This document shows positions 34,372-44,533 of a DNA stretch of 64,000 bases, one piece after another; within the stretch, counting starts at the first letter, position 1; each line of letters starts with the position of its first letter. The translations under genes were made by a program, and so were the position numbers. The notes below the pieces were generated by a model. It saw only the letters and a list, made by a program, of their open reading frames with translations, was not told the DNA's origin and ran no database searches. This DNA comes from Chalara sp. BL73 (taxonomy: Eukaryota; Ascomycota; Leotiomycetes; Helotiales): contig CAKJVC010000061.1 of the NCBI GenBank assembly GCA_918026815.1, positions 925,395-989,394 on the forward strand, read 5' to 3'.

Positions 34372-36291
34372 ATGACATGGCTTTCCACATTCCCATTACT
34401 TGGAGAGAAAGACTGGTTTCCACCACACGACTCTGCCTTCTCGGGCTCTCTGTCTTATGTCCTTCTCACGGTTTTTATTACGGCTGCCGCGTATTCGTGG
34501 ACGACCCTCAAGTCTTCCATGAGAAAACTTCCGATTATTAACCCTCCCAAATTCTTTTCCGCTTCCGAAGCCAGAGTAAGTAGTGCAAATTCAATGCGGT
34601 TCAACACTGTGAGAGATAGAGAGAAATGAATTGACGTGATGCACTCGGTATTAGGAGCTCCACCTAACTTCTTCGAAAGATCTTCTGTCTAAAGCCCGGA
34701 AATTGTGGCCAAACAAGCCATTCCGAATGTTAACGGATTGGGGAGACACAATCATACTGCCTGGTGAATTTGCCAATGAGATTCGTAATGAGCCAAAGCT
34801 GAGTTTTGCTGGAGCTACTAGGCAGGTGCGTCTTGTATGTCTGCTTTGTCTCTTGCTTATGGCTTATTCAATCCACCTCTTTTTAGGACGGCTTCGGAGC
34901 CCTGTCAGGTTTTGAGCCTTACGCAGACTTCGGCAGACCCGATAATCTTTTTCAGATCGTAGCTAAGAAGCACTTGACAAAACTCCTCTGTAAGTACACA
35001 GTAATGAGGATCTCTTGAAAGTACAGAAACTCTTACTGAGATATAATTAGCCAAGGTTACTGAGCCATTGTCTGATGAAGCTGCATTGGCTACTTCCCTT
35101 AACGTGGGAGATTCTCGAGGTCAGTGCATCTATATTCCCAGCTTGTTCGAAAGAATAAGCGGACTAACTAGCCCAGAATGGCGCGACATACTCGTCGGCC
35201 CGGTCGTACTTGACATCATTTCTCGCATGTCGTCGCGAGTCTTTCTCGGTCATGAGCTCTGTCGCAACGAAGCATGGTTAAAGATAACAAAAGAATATAC
35301 TATTAATATGTTCGGTGCAATCAGGAAGTTCCAGCACTACCCACCGCAGTTGCGGAAACTTTTGCAATGGTTTATTCCCGAATGTAAGCTTGTTCGGGAT
35401 CAATTCCACACAGCAACCCAGATCATAGCCCCTATTATTGCTGAGCGTCGAAAGGTCAAGCAAGAGGCTCGTGCAGTTGGCGAAGAGATTCCAGAATTCA
35501 ACGATGCACTTGACTGGGTTGCCCAGGAAGCGACGGTAAAAGGATCCGAATACGATATGACGACTTTTCAGCTGATGATATCTTTCGTTGCGATTCACAC
35601 GTCGACCAACCTGCTTGCACAAACCATACTTGATATCGCACAACATCCCGAAATTATGCAGCCTCTAAGAGATGAAATTGTTGGCATTCTTCGAGCAGAC
35701 GGCTGGAAGAAGACTTCACTATATAATATGAGGTTACTTGACAGTGTTTTAAAGGAATCTCAGCGCCTGAGACCAATTGGATATGGTATGTATTTGCCAT
35801 ATCTCGCTTGGTTGAAGCACCCTTGGCTAAATACCCTCCCTGCAGCGTTGATGCGCCGTAGCGTTGAAGAAGACTTCAAGTTATCGGACGGCACCGCCCT
35901 TAAAAAAGGTATGAGACTTCATGTCGACACGTACCGCATGTCGAGTCCAGATGTGTATGAGAACCCAGAAGTATGGGATCCATACCGCTTCGCCAAGCTA
36001 CGATCGCAGCCAGGCCACGAGAACACGGCTCAATTGGTCTCTACCACCCAAGATCATCTTGGGTTCGGGCACGGCGAGCATGGCTGCCCAGGCCGATTCT
36101 TCGCTGCAAATGAGTTGAAGATTGCTCTTTGCCATCTTCTGATCAAGTATGAATGGAAACTGGCCCCCGGAACAGATGTTTCTCCGATTATAAAGGGCTT
36201 TACGATACAACGAAATCCAACCGCGAGGATTTTGATTCGGCGAAGAGAGACAATGGAGCTCGATATCGACGATTTGGTCACTGCCTCATGA
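34372..36291 (+). CDS. Cytochrome P450 (ent-kaurene-oxidase-like / cytochalasan tailoring type)
   Basis: A P450 of about 553 aa. Exons 34372-34575, 34655-34825, 34887-34989, 35051-35119 and 35177-36291. The last intron (35120-35176, gtcagt..cccag) is 57 bp and has no stop, so the frame also reads through; splicing is preferred because it yields the family sequence GDSREWRDIL. An N-terminal hydrophobic anchor lies at residues 24-42. LDIISRMSSRVFLG, K-helix ESQR and haem loop FGHGEHGCPGRFFA are clear; the GHGEH..CPGRFFA form is typical of the fungal kaurene-oxidase-like P450s and of oxidases in cytochalasan clusters. It is divergent from the P450 at 33990 and marks the probable right end of the biosynthetic cluster. 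Confidence 0.92.
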
Positions 36292-37406
36292 GTCACAGCG
36301 CCAACTAACACGCGGAGCAGATAATGCAAGAGAAGGGTTATAGGATGCGTCGTTGCCATAGGGGCCTACAAATCGTCAACGACTAGCTTAACCTGTATTT
36401 AGCTAACTGTTAGAAGTTCCCTAACGCTAAGCTTTAGCCCAACATAGCTTTTTCATTTGAAGTGATAAGAAAGTAAGAACCGTCAACTACTTCACGCGTT
36501 TTTAAGATAAAGGACAGTGGTTTTTGCAAATGTGGTTTAAATTTTGAATTTGCGAGCCTTGAAATTAAGGCTTCTACTACTAGTCTGGTAAACCTACCTA
36601 TGCTACCTAGGTACCTACCTCGTATATTAAGAGCGTATTTGGTTAGAATATATGATGCTATACGAAACGCTTCATATGGGTATATTGTTTCTCATCCGCG
36701 TTTAATGCATTCTTATTATATCCCGAATTGTAACATACGAATTATACCACCCCTCGCCCACTAGATATATTCTATATCTAAAATGGTGCCAGGAGGTACG
36801 TTGAATGCTACTAGAGACATTCCACGCCTTGATTTAGTAGATACCTGACTGCACCATTATCGATGGCATAATAGAATCTCGCCAGAGCAGAACTTAGCTA
36901 TGTTTTTAAAGTCGGTGAGTAAAGGAGCTTCAGAAAGGTCGATTGCAGAGAAACTCCAACACGCTACTTGGGGTTATTGGTTTCAATTACTTTACTTATA
37001 GTTGAAACTACCATCTACTTCACTACTCGCCTCTAGGTCAAAATCCGGCTCCACCCTTTGCTTTCGGTGGATGATATGTCTACCTCATTGAAACATTGCG
37101 GTGCCGCATTCTAGAGTATAAACTGGAAACGATTACCCCTCACTAACCTTCGATTCTCCTAGACATGTCAAAGGATGGATATTACTGGCTGAAAATCTTA
37201 CGATGGTTTTCATCTGCGCCGCAAAACCAAGGGCTGCCAAGGGGGGCTTGGAAGGCCCTCCTGACACAAACTTGTATATATACCTCACATTCTCTCTTCA
37301 CTCCACTGATGTCAGTTTATAGTTACGTGAATTACTTGTATAAGCATATTAACGCTGGCTGCCTTGTTAGAGCCTCGCAGTTTCGGCCTTGCTCCCATTG
37401 TTCATC
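36292..37406. other. Gene-free region at the right border of the cluster
   Basis: 1.1 kb without recognisable coding sequence; AT-rich in the middle, with a CTACCTATGCTACCTAGGTACCTACC stretch near 36593 that is simple-sequence-like. Confidence 0.45.
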
Positions 37407-38161
37407 ATGTTCCATCGCCAGCACATCCTAAAGTATGCCATTTTATGGCATCACCTGCTCTCTATCGTTACTGCCCAATCTCGCTCACGCTCTAGCTCGC
37501 AATCCAAAAGCGCAATAACGACCTCCCTGATCTTCGCTCCCTGGGACCACAGGGTTTCCGTGATCGCAGTCGATGCGACAGCAACGACCTACCTCGATAA
37601 CAACCATGACCCCTCTCGAAACAATTCAAACCCCGAAAATTGCCACATCGAAGCCTATGACAGGGTAACAATCGTCAATGGCCCCTCTACCGTCGGCGCC
37701 ACGTACATATACACGGAGTGTGGCACGAATACCGCCTACTCATTCCACTACGATTGCCCAATGACTGCGCCCAACACCGCGACGTGTAGTGTTGTATTTT
37801 CGATGGGCAATTCGACAGGGACGTCGACAGTAACGCAGAATTCATCGGAGTTGTCGCCACAGCCATGTACCATTACCGCTGGGATAGAGAAGCTGAGTCC
37901 TGGCTACGTGACGGCGTCGACGACTTCTGGTTTGTCACCCTCACATGTTTACAGCGATAGTGCAAATGGAAGCACTAATGACATTCTCCAGATGAAAGTG
38001 TACCAGCGCCGCAAACGACGTTTACATCTCCGACTCTTCCTACCGGTTCTGCGCAGAACCCCCCTTCAAGCACCCCCGGCGCTGGCTCGTGCTTTATAGT
38101 CCCATTTGGTAAAGTGTTTGTTGCAGCCGCAGCAGCTGGCGTATTTGTGGCGGGTCTGTAA
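37407..38161 (+). CDS. Secreted, GPI-anchored-like protein, uncharacterised
   Basis: A predicted cell-surface protein of 230 aa. Exons 37407-37929 and 37992-38161; intron 37930-37991 (gtttgt..ctccag, ACTAAT upstream of the acceptor). Without this intron the frame ends in a basic tail; with it the protein ends GKVFVAAAAAGVFVAGL, a classic C-terminal hydrophobic GPI-signal, preceded by small residues (STPGAGS). The N-terminus MFHRQHILKYAILWHHLLSI is a signal peptide. The middle is Ser/Thr-rich with sequons and six or so cysteines (ENCHIEAYD, TECGTNTAY, YDCPMTAP), as in many fungal GPI wall proteins. No function can be given. It lies outside the biosynthetic cluster. Confidence 0.66.
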
Positions 38162-38344
38162 TGTGGTAGGGTTGGTAATGTAATAGGGAAGTGTAATAGT
38201 AGCAGCCCACTACACATAAGACTCCTTTCCCGCCCCGAGTTTTGGAATAATGAGTCACGGTCGCCTTACAGGCAAGGAAAGCACCCTAATTATTAATATA
38301 AGCAATTCTACACTGTTGAAAGAAACAAAACAACAATAGAAAAC

Positions 38345-38418
38345 GATCTTGTAATTCAGTTGTTTGAAACGTCGGTCCAATAAACTGAGGGCCGAGGGTT
38401 CAATCCCTTTCATGACCA
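38345..38418 (+). tRNA. Degenerate tRNA-Ile(AAT)-like sequence
   Basis: A 74-nt stretch with tRNA form: a D-arm-like AATTCAGTTG, a 5-bp anticodon stem TCGGT/ACTGA around the loop CCAATAA (tRNA-Ile AAT loops read CTAATAA, so U33 is changed to C), a T-arm GAGGG-TTCAATC-CCTTT and an acceptor 3' strand CATGACC-A. The 5' acceptor strand GATCTTG pairs with mismatches. The body and U33 mutation suggest a relic or tRNA-derived SINE head and not a working tRNA. Confidence 0.4.
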
Positions 38419-38615
38419 CGGTTTCACTTGAATTTTCAGGTGCTTTTCTGTTGCTCTGAATTTCGTCTTAGTCGATTCGCATTTCGGGAGAAGAAGGGAC
38501 AGTATGAGAAGATATGAATCGACGGACACCAGAAAAGGAGAAAGGATACGTGAAAAAAAGCCCGGAATCTTTTTGCGGTACGGAGAACACCATCACGGTC
38601 TGTACTTCGTATATG

Positions 38616-39038
38616 CGGGTACGATTGAAACGGCCGTCATTAGCGTCTTGGCTTTTCCCACTATATTCTTTGTTGAGGTCGTTAAGCGAAAGTCACATGC
38701 ACGTTTTTCTACTTTCAGAGTTTTACTTTGCTGTTATACTAAGCGAAATACGCTAAACCGATTTTGTTTAAAAAAGATTTCTTTTCTTTTTAAATAAATA
38801 TCGCTACAAAACATATATAAATATACATTATAACAATTGGATTTAACTAAATTTATTAGATTTGAATAAATCAAGTTTCAATTTTTTAAGATGTTATTTC
38901 ATTTAGTTGTTCTAGTGTTAGTTACGCGAAATCGCAAAACACAATTTTCACCAAAGTTTCGTGCCAAGTAATGTAAAAGCGGCATGCCGTGACTTTTTGG
39001 TGTGTTGGCGCTAATGAGGGCCGTTTCAATCGTACCCG
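38616..39038. mobile_element. MITE with 30-bp TIRs and 5-bp target duplication
   Basis: A 423-bp element. Left end CGGGTACGATTGAAACGGCC, then one mismatch, then TCATTAGCG; the right end is its reverse complement (39009-39038). Both flanks read ATATG (38611-38615 and 39039-39043), a 5-bp target-site duplication. The interior is AT-rich without coding potential. A non-autonomous DNA transposon. Confidence 0.85.
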
Positions 39039-39043
39039 ATATG

Positions 39044-39319
39044 CAGTGAACCAAAGTCTTCCCGCCCGGCTACCTATGTGCATACTTTCTTGATCTCTGA
39101 AGCGAAGTTGGTTATCCTACGATATTGGCTCAGATTTACCGATCGATGTCAACTTATCTGCCCACTGTTCGGGTCCTGCTTTGCTAGACTCTCTAGCTCT
39201 TTGGTTCGGTTGGATATCACCGTGCACCGTTTCTCGATCCGGGGAAGCTAATTCCGCAGACCTCATATAAATAACTATTTAATTATATTACAATTCAACG
39301 TCACCACTTATTGCTTCTA
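39044..39319. other. Short intergenic stretch between two mobile elements
   Basis: No gene, no clear repeat structure. Confidence 0.3.
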
Positions 39320-40570
39320 ATAGGTTCCCAATCTAACAAGCTCGGCGCACCTTCTAGGCATATCATCGATTCGATCACGTATTTCCTCAATTGTAATATT
39401 ATCCTATTCTTCCTATAAAGCTTCTTTCACTTCATTCTCTGAATCAAAGATTCCATGGCATAAACGTTGCTAGATAATAGCACGAATACCTCCAATAGGA
39501 TTTAAATCAGGGCTTTGTGCAGGATGAACAAAGGTTTCAACGTTGTAAGCTTCTTTATATTCTTGGGAGAGGCCTCTTTTGCGTATACCATAAGAAGGGC
39601 TACCATCTTCTTGTAAAAGCCATGGCTTTTCGTCGATTAAACGCATAGATTCGATAGCTTCGCAATAAATAAGTGATAAAGTTCGACGTGGTATATTTGA
39701 GTTATTGCGTTGCCTTTAACTTTGATGTCGACTTCCTGAAGCTTGCCAGCTTTCTATTCTTTTACTCGATCAAAGTATTCGGCGTCTGTTTCGGTCGTTG
39801 GACGTCGTCGAGGCATTGAAGAATATGGAGGCTGCGTAGTCTTGTTTTCTTTACTATTGTAATACTCTAATTTATTTGCTTTTCCCCACCAACTAATCCA
39901 AGCAGTGATGTGAAACCGAACACTTTCGAGCGGTGGCCGTTCTACAATATTCTCCAGATTGTCACGCGTTTCTTTTTCTTTCAGCAATCTTCCTTAAACC
40001 TGCGACGTTAAATATATATGTGATTTATCCGTATAGACAATATAATCAAAAAATCATAGAGAAAATCGAAGATTTGATCGTTGCCGTACTTTACTCGTTT
40101 TGCCTTGTTTTTTTTGGAGAAATCTCTTTTTTTAACAAAAGCACAGATATACTGTCTACCTCCCTTAGTATGTCTCTTTATTATTTTTTTGCAACTATCG
40201 TTTTCATCAATCAAATTGTGGTATTCGATTTGAGCTTCGTATGGCTGTTCTCGGACAGGATTTTGTGACGGCGAAAAAAGCATCTTGCAAGTCGATTTCG
40301 TGATTTCAAATTTGCGCTGGAGTATAGAAGACCTTGGCCTAGTTCTTCCCTTTGCCTCCGCACCTAAACCTGTATATAGTTGCTTCCAATACCGGGCTGT
40401 ATATTCGGGCAAGATGACAGTCTTTCGCAATTTGACGTACCGACTTTAGTACCATTATTCTGAGTGAGGGCATCAAAGAATTTGCACTTCCTTCGAGTTG
40501 TAGCTTCTTCGCTACCAAGGGGATCTGGTGATCGAGTTCGGAAAGGGTTATTACGCGTTGGTAGTGCCAT
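39320..40570 (-). pseudogene. Decayed Tc1/mariner-type (DDE_3) transposase
   Basis: A broken transposase read on the minus strand from the ATG at 40570. Recognisable blocks in order: a start MALPTRNNPFRTRSPDPLG followed by RRKCKFFDAL; SQNPVREQPYEAQIEYHNL (frame change); VERPPLESVRFHITAWISWW and RRRPTTETDAEYFDRV near 39754-39950; and HPAQSPDLNPIGGIRAII near 39480-39550, then DNITIEEIRDRIDDMPRRC. These are the parts of a well-known fungal transposase family with a D-L-N-P-I motif. Stops replace Gln/Trp codons (TAG/TAA), as RIP produces. Several frameshifts are present. It is not functional. Confidence 0.82.
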
Positions 40571-40649
40571 GGTTAAGGTAGGGGTAATTGTTTACAGTTT
40601 TGGAGGATCTACGATTTTTAGGTGTTGTTGGCCCCGTGCGCAAAAAGTA

Positions 40650-40888
40650 AAGCTAGAATATCTCTTCCCCATATATTTACGGATAATAGATTATCCGTAG
40701 CGCCCCTAATAAGGCTGTATTCTATCGCTGTGGTACCCTCGCAGATCCTCCAATTGATTCTCTTGCTGAGAGATCCACTTTCTGACAGTTGGCGATCTCT
40801 CGAGCTTTACCTTCTTTCCCTAGTTTAGAATCCTCGTAATAGGACCTTCCTACTAGCTTCAATAGCGACAGGATTTGGATTCGTGACA
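40650..40888 (+). repeat. LTR-like dispersed repeat, long copy
   Basis: The most complete long-form copy. It carries ATATCTCTTCCCCATATATTTACGG, CCTAATAAGGCTGTATTCTATCGC, GGTACCCTCGCAGATCC, AGAGATCC and ends GGATTTGGATTCGTGACA. The first half matches 50200-50365, the second half matches the reverse complement of 16406-16505. The expected TGTCAGGAAT start is missing here, possibly lost at the junction with neighbouring DNA. Confidence 0.62.
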
Positions 40889-42198
40889 ACGGGAATAATT
40901 GCTGTACAAAATCGGTAAAAAGTCCTCCGAAATAGAAAGGCGATTGCCAAGACAAGCCCAGAGATGCAAAAAACCATAAACCGTTGGGAGATTGGCTAGT
41001 TCTTTGTCAAATTCAACTGAGCGACCTAGCGATTCATTTTTTTACACGGCGAAAACATTTTCATCAAAAATATATTTATACATAAGAATACAAACGAAGA
41101 TGGCGGGCGGTGAAGGATTTTCGAGATGCTTATATTAGTTTCAATCAGGCAGCATTTTAGTACAATCGGCGTAGTGTCGAAAACAGCCCGGCTCTTCTGG
41201 AAAAGTAGCTTGAGTACTTTCACGCTTTTAATCTGAAGCAGTTTGATGTCGATATTATGAAATCTATGCTCAGGTGCGACAAGCACTCTCCCGAGCTTAC
41301 CCCATGGCTGATGAACCTCGAGACGAGATCTAATTTTGTCACTACGGGGCTTTGTGTAACCCCACAACACGCGCGGTGCCACCCGTCCACAGGCACCGAC
41401 ACTTCCTTCCTTGTACTACGCAATTCATCCCCCCCCCCCCCCCCCCCCCCCATAGCCCCGTTACCAATTAAGCTTATATCTTTCTGTTACAGAGTATATT
41501 TTCCTTGTCGTGATTGGTGATGTTGAAAGTAGGAGCCGTGCTCTTACCCTTTGAGCCATAGTCGCGAGCTTGGCAGAACCCCCTATCAAGCGAAGCGAAG
41601 TCAGCAGTACTCGTGTCCAAATATATTCTTGGTCCTTCTGGTCTTTGCTGCGATGTGGTGTAGGCAGACGGAATGTTGAGGCGGCTTCAAGTGGCTTCAG
41701 ACAATCCTATTCTTTGTGGTTTTCTTGGCCTAATGCCTTATTTCCATAGTCCTATTTATCTCAACTATGTCGGCTATACCTATTTCCATCTAGCCAATCG
41801 TTTTTGCTCCGCCAGTGGGCTTAGAAAACGAATATACGCTCCTTCTCTCTTGAATCTCAACTCTCCAGGCTGTTCTATTCACCCATGGAGGATCAGGACT
41901 TCTCTATACTTCGCCTCGACGTACAAAGTTATTCTCGATAATGGGGAGGATGACGGATATTCCTGTATGTGCATCTCCAAAGATATGGAGGTGTCAATAA
42001 CCATCAAGTCAGAGATGAAGATATAAGAAGCCTCTCGATAACGCTGTTGGCAACCATTTCCAATCTTCACCACTTTTACAGCAAAAGAGATCATCTCTAC
42101 TCTGCCTTTTCCAAAGAAACTTCAACTCTACTCCGTACACAGCCCCAATACTGCACAGACATTCACCAAGCAAACCCTCCTCCGGTCCGCAAGCCGAA
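40889..42198. other. Gene-free region with long poly-C tract
   Basis: No gene is supported; open frames lack motifs. A 23-nt run of C lies at 41429-41451. A minor open stretch around 41190-41330 cannot be assigned. Confidence 0.4.
41429..41451 (+). repeat. Poly-C homopolymer, 23 nt
   Basis: An uninterrupted run of 23 cytosines. Such runs are unstable and often mis-sized in sequencing. Confidence 0.9.
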
Positions 42199-43140
42199 AT
42201 GCGTCTCACGCCATTTGCTGTGGCATGCATCCTCGCCTTCCCCTCTCTCACGATCAGCGCACCGCTCCCCGACATTCCTATCGACGATTCCTCTCTCGAA
42301 GCCCGCGATCCAAAGAACGTACACAAATCCACTGTAACAAATCATCCACACTATCGTATTCCTCGGCCGCAATTGTCGAAACCAAGACGTGACATCTATG
42401 ATCTATATATGCGTGATACTGGAAAGAGGGATGTCTTTGCAGATGAAGGCGTGGTCGAGGCACGGGGTCATCAAAGCGACATAATGTCGGGATGCATACC
42501 ACATAAATGCGGAAATAGGACATGTGTAAAAGGCCACTGCGTGAAAATGCAATCACCGCTTCCCGTGAAACCAAAGCCGAAGACAGGAAGTGGGAAGCGT
42601 GACGCTGAGGAGATGATGGAAAGGAGGGATCATCAGATCGACATGCTGTCGATACGAACACCTCTCCCTGCGACGCCACAGACAAAGCCGAAACCGAAAC
42701 CCATGACAGCACCAAAACCCGTGGGACCGAAACCCGTTGGATCGAAGCCCGTTGGGCCGAAACCTGCGGGAGCGAAACCGGCTGGATCAAAACCGGCTGG
42801 ATCGAAACCCGTCGGAATGAAACCCTCGGGACCGAAACCGGCTGGATCGAAACCCATTGGAATGAAGCCCTCGGGACCGAAACCCACAGGACCGAAGCCC
42901 GCCGGATCGAAACCTGTGGGAACGAAGCCCAGCGTTGGGCCGGGAGCGGTAAACACACCCGGCAAAAAGGGGGGCAGTGGGAAGCGTGATGCCGAGATGG
43001 TGGAAGAGAGGGATCATCAGAGCGGCATCGTGTCGATAGAAATGCCTCGCCTTGCGACGCGAGGACCATGCGCAGGGCGGCCTGGATGCGAAAAAAGGAA
43101 GACATGTCCCAAAAAATGCCAAAGGTTGCCTAAATACTGA
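42199..43140 (+). CDS. Secreted Lys-Pro-Gly repeat protein with Kex2 sites
   Basis: An uncharacterised secreted protein of 313 aa, single exon. Residues 1-20 are a clear signal peptide (MRLTPFAVACILAFPSLTIS). Three imperfect repeats begin with a dibasic Kex2-type site GKRD (Lys-Arg at 76-77, 133-134, 262-263) and continue with an acidic spacer and (D/G)HQ-(S/I)D-(I/M): ARGHQSDIMSG, RRDHQIDMLSI, ERDHQSGIVSI. Two four-cysteine modules occur: C-X4-C-X4-C-X4-C after the first repeat and C-X5-C-X5-C-X3-C at the C-terminus. Between repeats 2 and 3 lie about 16 tandem five-residue units of the form K-P-x-G-x, encoded by 15-bp DNA repeats. This build resembles Kex2-processed repeat precursors of fungi. 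No UstY-like modifying enzymes are nearby, so a RiPP precursor is not shown. Confidence 0.78.
   Translation: MRLTPFAVACILAFPSLTISAPLPDIPIDDSSLEARDPKNVHKSTVTNHPHYRIPRPQLSKPRRDIYDLYMRDTGKRDVFADEGVVEARGHQSDIMSGCIPHKCGNRTCVKGHCVKMQSPLPVKPKPKTGSGKRDAEEMMERRDHQIDMLSIRTPLPATPQTKPKPKPMTAPKPVGPKPVGSKPVGPKPAGAKPAGSKPAGSKPVGMKPSGPKPAGSKPIGMKPSGPKPTGPKPAGSKPVGTKPSVGPGAVNTPGKKGGSGKRDAEMVEERDHQSGIVSIEMPRLATRGPCAGRPGCEKRKTCPKKCQRLPKY
42706..42935 (+). repeat. 15-bp tandem repeat coding K-P-x-G-x
   Basis: About 15-16 tandem copies of a 15-bp unit (type AAACCCGTTGGATCG / AAACCGGCTGGATCG / AAGCCCTCGGGACCG) inside the secreted protein gene. Units differ mainly at the fourth and fifth codons. Degenerate copies reappear downstream of the stop codon at about 43150-43235. 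Confidence 0.85.
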
Positions 43141-44533
43141 GACCGATACCCGTAGGACCAAAACCCGTTAGACCGAACCCCGTTGCATCGAAGCCCCATA
43201 CATCGAAGCCCCCTGGAACGAAAACTGCAAGACCGACACCTTGGAGACCGGGGCCCAGCCCGGCAATACATTGCAACTCGTGCAAGCGTTAGCATTCTTG
43301 TTACAAGCCGTGCAAGCGGAGGGTTGTAAGAGGGATGTTGATAATATTGGGGTTCGGTCATGGCGTTTCGAGGTGGATGGGCACTCTCTCTTTTCTTGTG
43401 TGTTGATTTTTTGGTGGTTTTTTTTTTTTTTTTTTTTTTATAGAAAAAAGGGTTAGGGGCAAAACGAAATTTAGTAGGCGTTAGGGAGTTTGGGTTTTGC
43501 TTTTGAAAAGAAAGGTCCTTTGCTTGGTGTGCTAAGTGGTGCATTTTTGGAGCCAAGGATTGAGACGGTAGGAGAAACAAAACGAGGCGGTGGCGTTTAG
43601 GAGTTCCTGTTTCCTTTCTTGATTAGATTTCTCAAAGCACTTGTTTTCATGCAGTTTCGATCTCTGTCTGTTATTGCCTTCTTGTTCATTAAAAAAGCAG
43701 ATATTGCGTCCTCGGCCCGGTGCAGGGCATGCTATCTCACCTTTCCCTATGTTTTGTGGGACATTTGCTCTAAGATAAAAAGGATCACAGAACAACGCTA
43801 GACAAAGCGGCCATCTATGCTTATTGCGTTATTCGTTTTCGATAAAGTGCTTTATTATACAGTCTGGCTATATAAGTGGAGCGCTTCTCTGTGTCTGAGT
43901 CCTTCCCATCATTCTCGGATTTTTTATCTATATTTTGTTCGCTCCTCCATTTATCTCGCCTTTTTAACATTATTTTGCTAACTCTGTCCTGCCTCTAGGT
44001 TTGCAGTTTGTACGATCTAACCCTGCGACCTACCCACTATGGACGGACGAATTTCCTAATATACGTCGCTGTAGAATACGCTGATCTATGCCTTCAAGTT
44101 TGATTTCTAATCAAGTTGCATATTCCGATCACTAATCACATATGTGCGTTCTTCGTTTATAACGTTATTTAGAAATATTTCTCTATATCCGCAATTCCGA
44201 AGCTCAGGTAGTAATCATCGCCGATACGGAGCAAATTGTTTAAAATGTCCACATTATTGGTCAATCAAAAGATGTAGGAGTGTTATTAACGAGAATTTTT
44301 TCCATGCTGCGAGTTTTTGAGCACGATTTCTAAGCTATGGTTGTTAAGCAACCATCTTCCTTCTGTTATGCGGATATAGACGGAGAGTCTGCTGTTGCTA
44401 TGCTCCACGTAAGACCCTTAAGTTATATAAGAAGACAACGAGGCCCATAGGTCTCTACTCTCATAGAGAAGTTACTCTTGCCTTATTTCGTACATCGCTC
44501 GCCCGCTTCAAACAGCCCTCATCTTACCTTCAA
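43141..44533. other. Intergenic, with out-of-frame continuation of the K-P-G repeat
   Basis: The first 100 bp after the stop still encode K-P-type repeat units in another frame (CCAAAACCCGTTAGACCG, TCGAAGCCCCATACATCG, TCGAAGCCCCCTGGAACG). A 23-nt-scale poly-T run lies at about 43417-43439. The rest is promoter side of the next gene, without other genes. Confidence 0.55.

Noticed and set aside
35120..35171. Intron ending at CTAG in the third P450
   Set aside because: It is 52 bp and breaks the frame; the acceptor CCCAG at 35176 keeps frame and restores the family sequence.
37993..38099. Basic C-terminal tail of the GPI-like protein
   Set aside because: It comes from reading through a 62-bp intron; splicing gives a proper hydrophobic GPI-signal tail.
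42278..43105. 275-aa and other Ser/Val/Arg- or Phe/Gly-rich frames on the minus strand
   Set aside because: They are shadows of the 15-bp K-P-x-G-x repeat; only the plus-strand frame has a signal peptide, ATG and cysteine modules.
42199..43140. Calling the Kex2-repeat protein a ustiloxin/dikaritin RiPP precursor
   Set aside because: No UstY/DUF3328 gene or tyrosine-bearing short core is visible nearby; the repeats are too divergent to define a core peptide.
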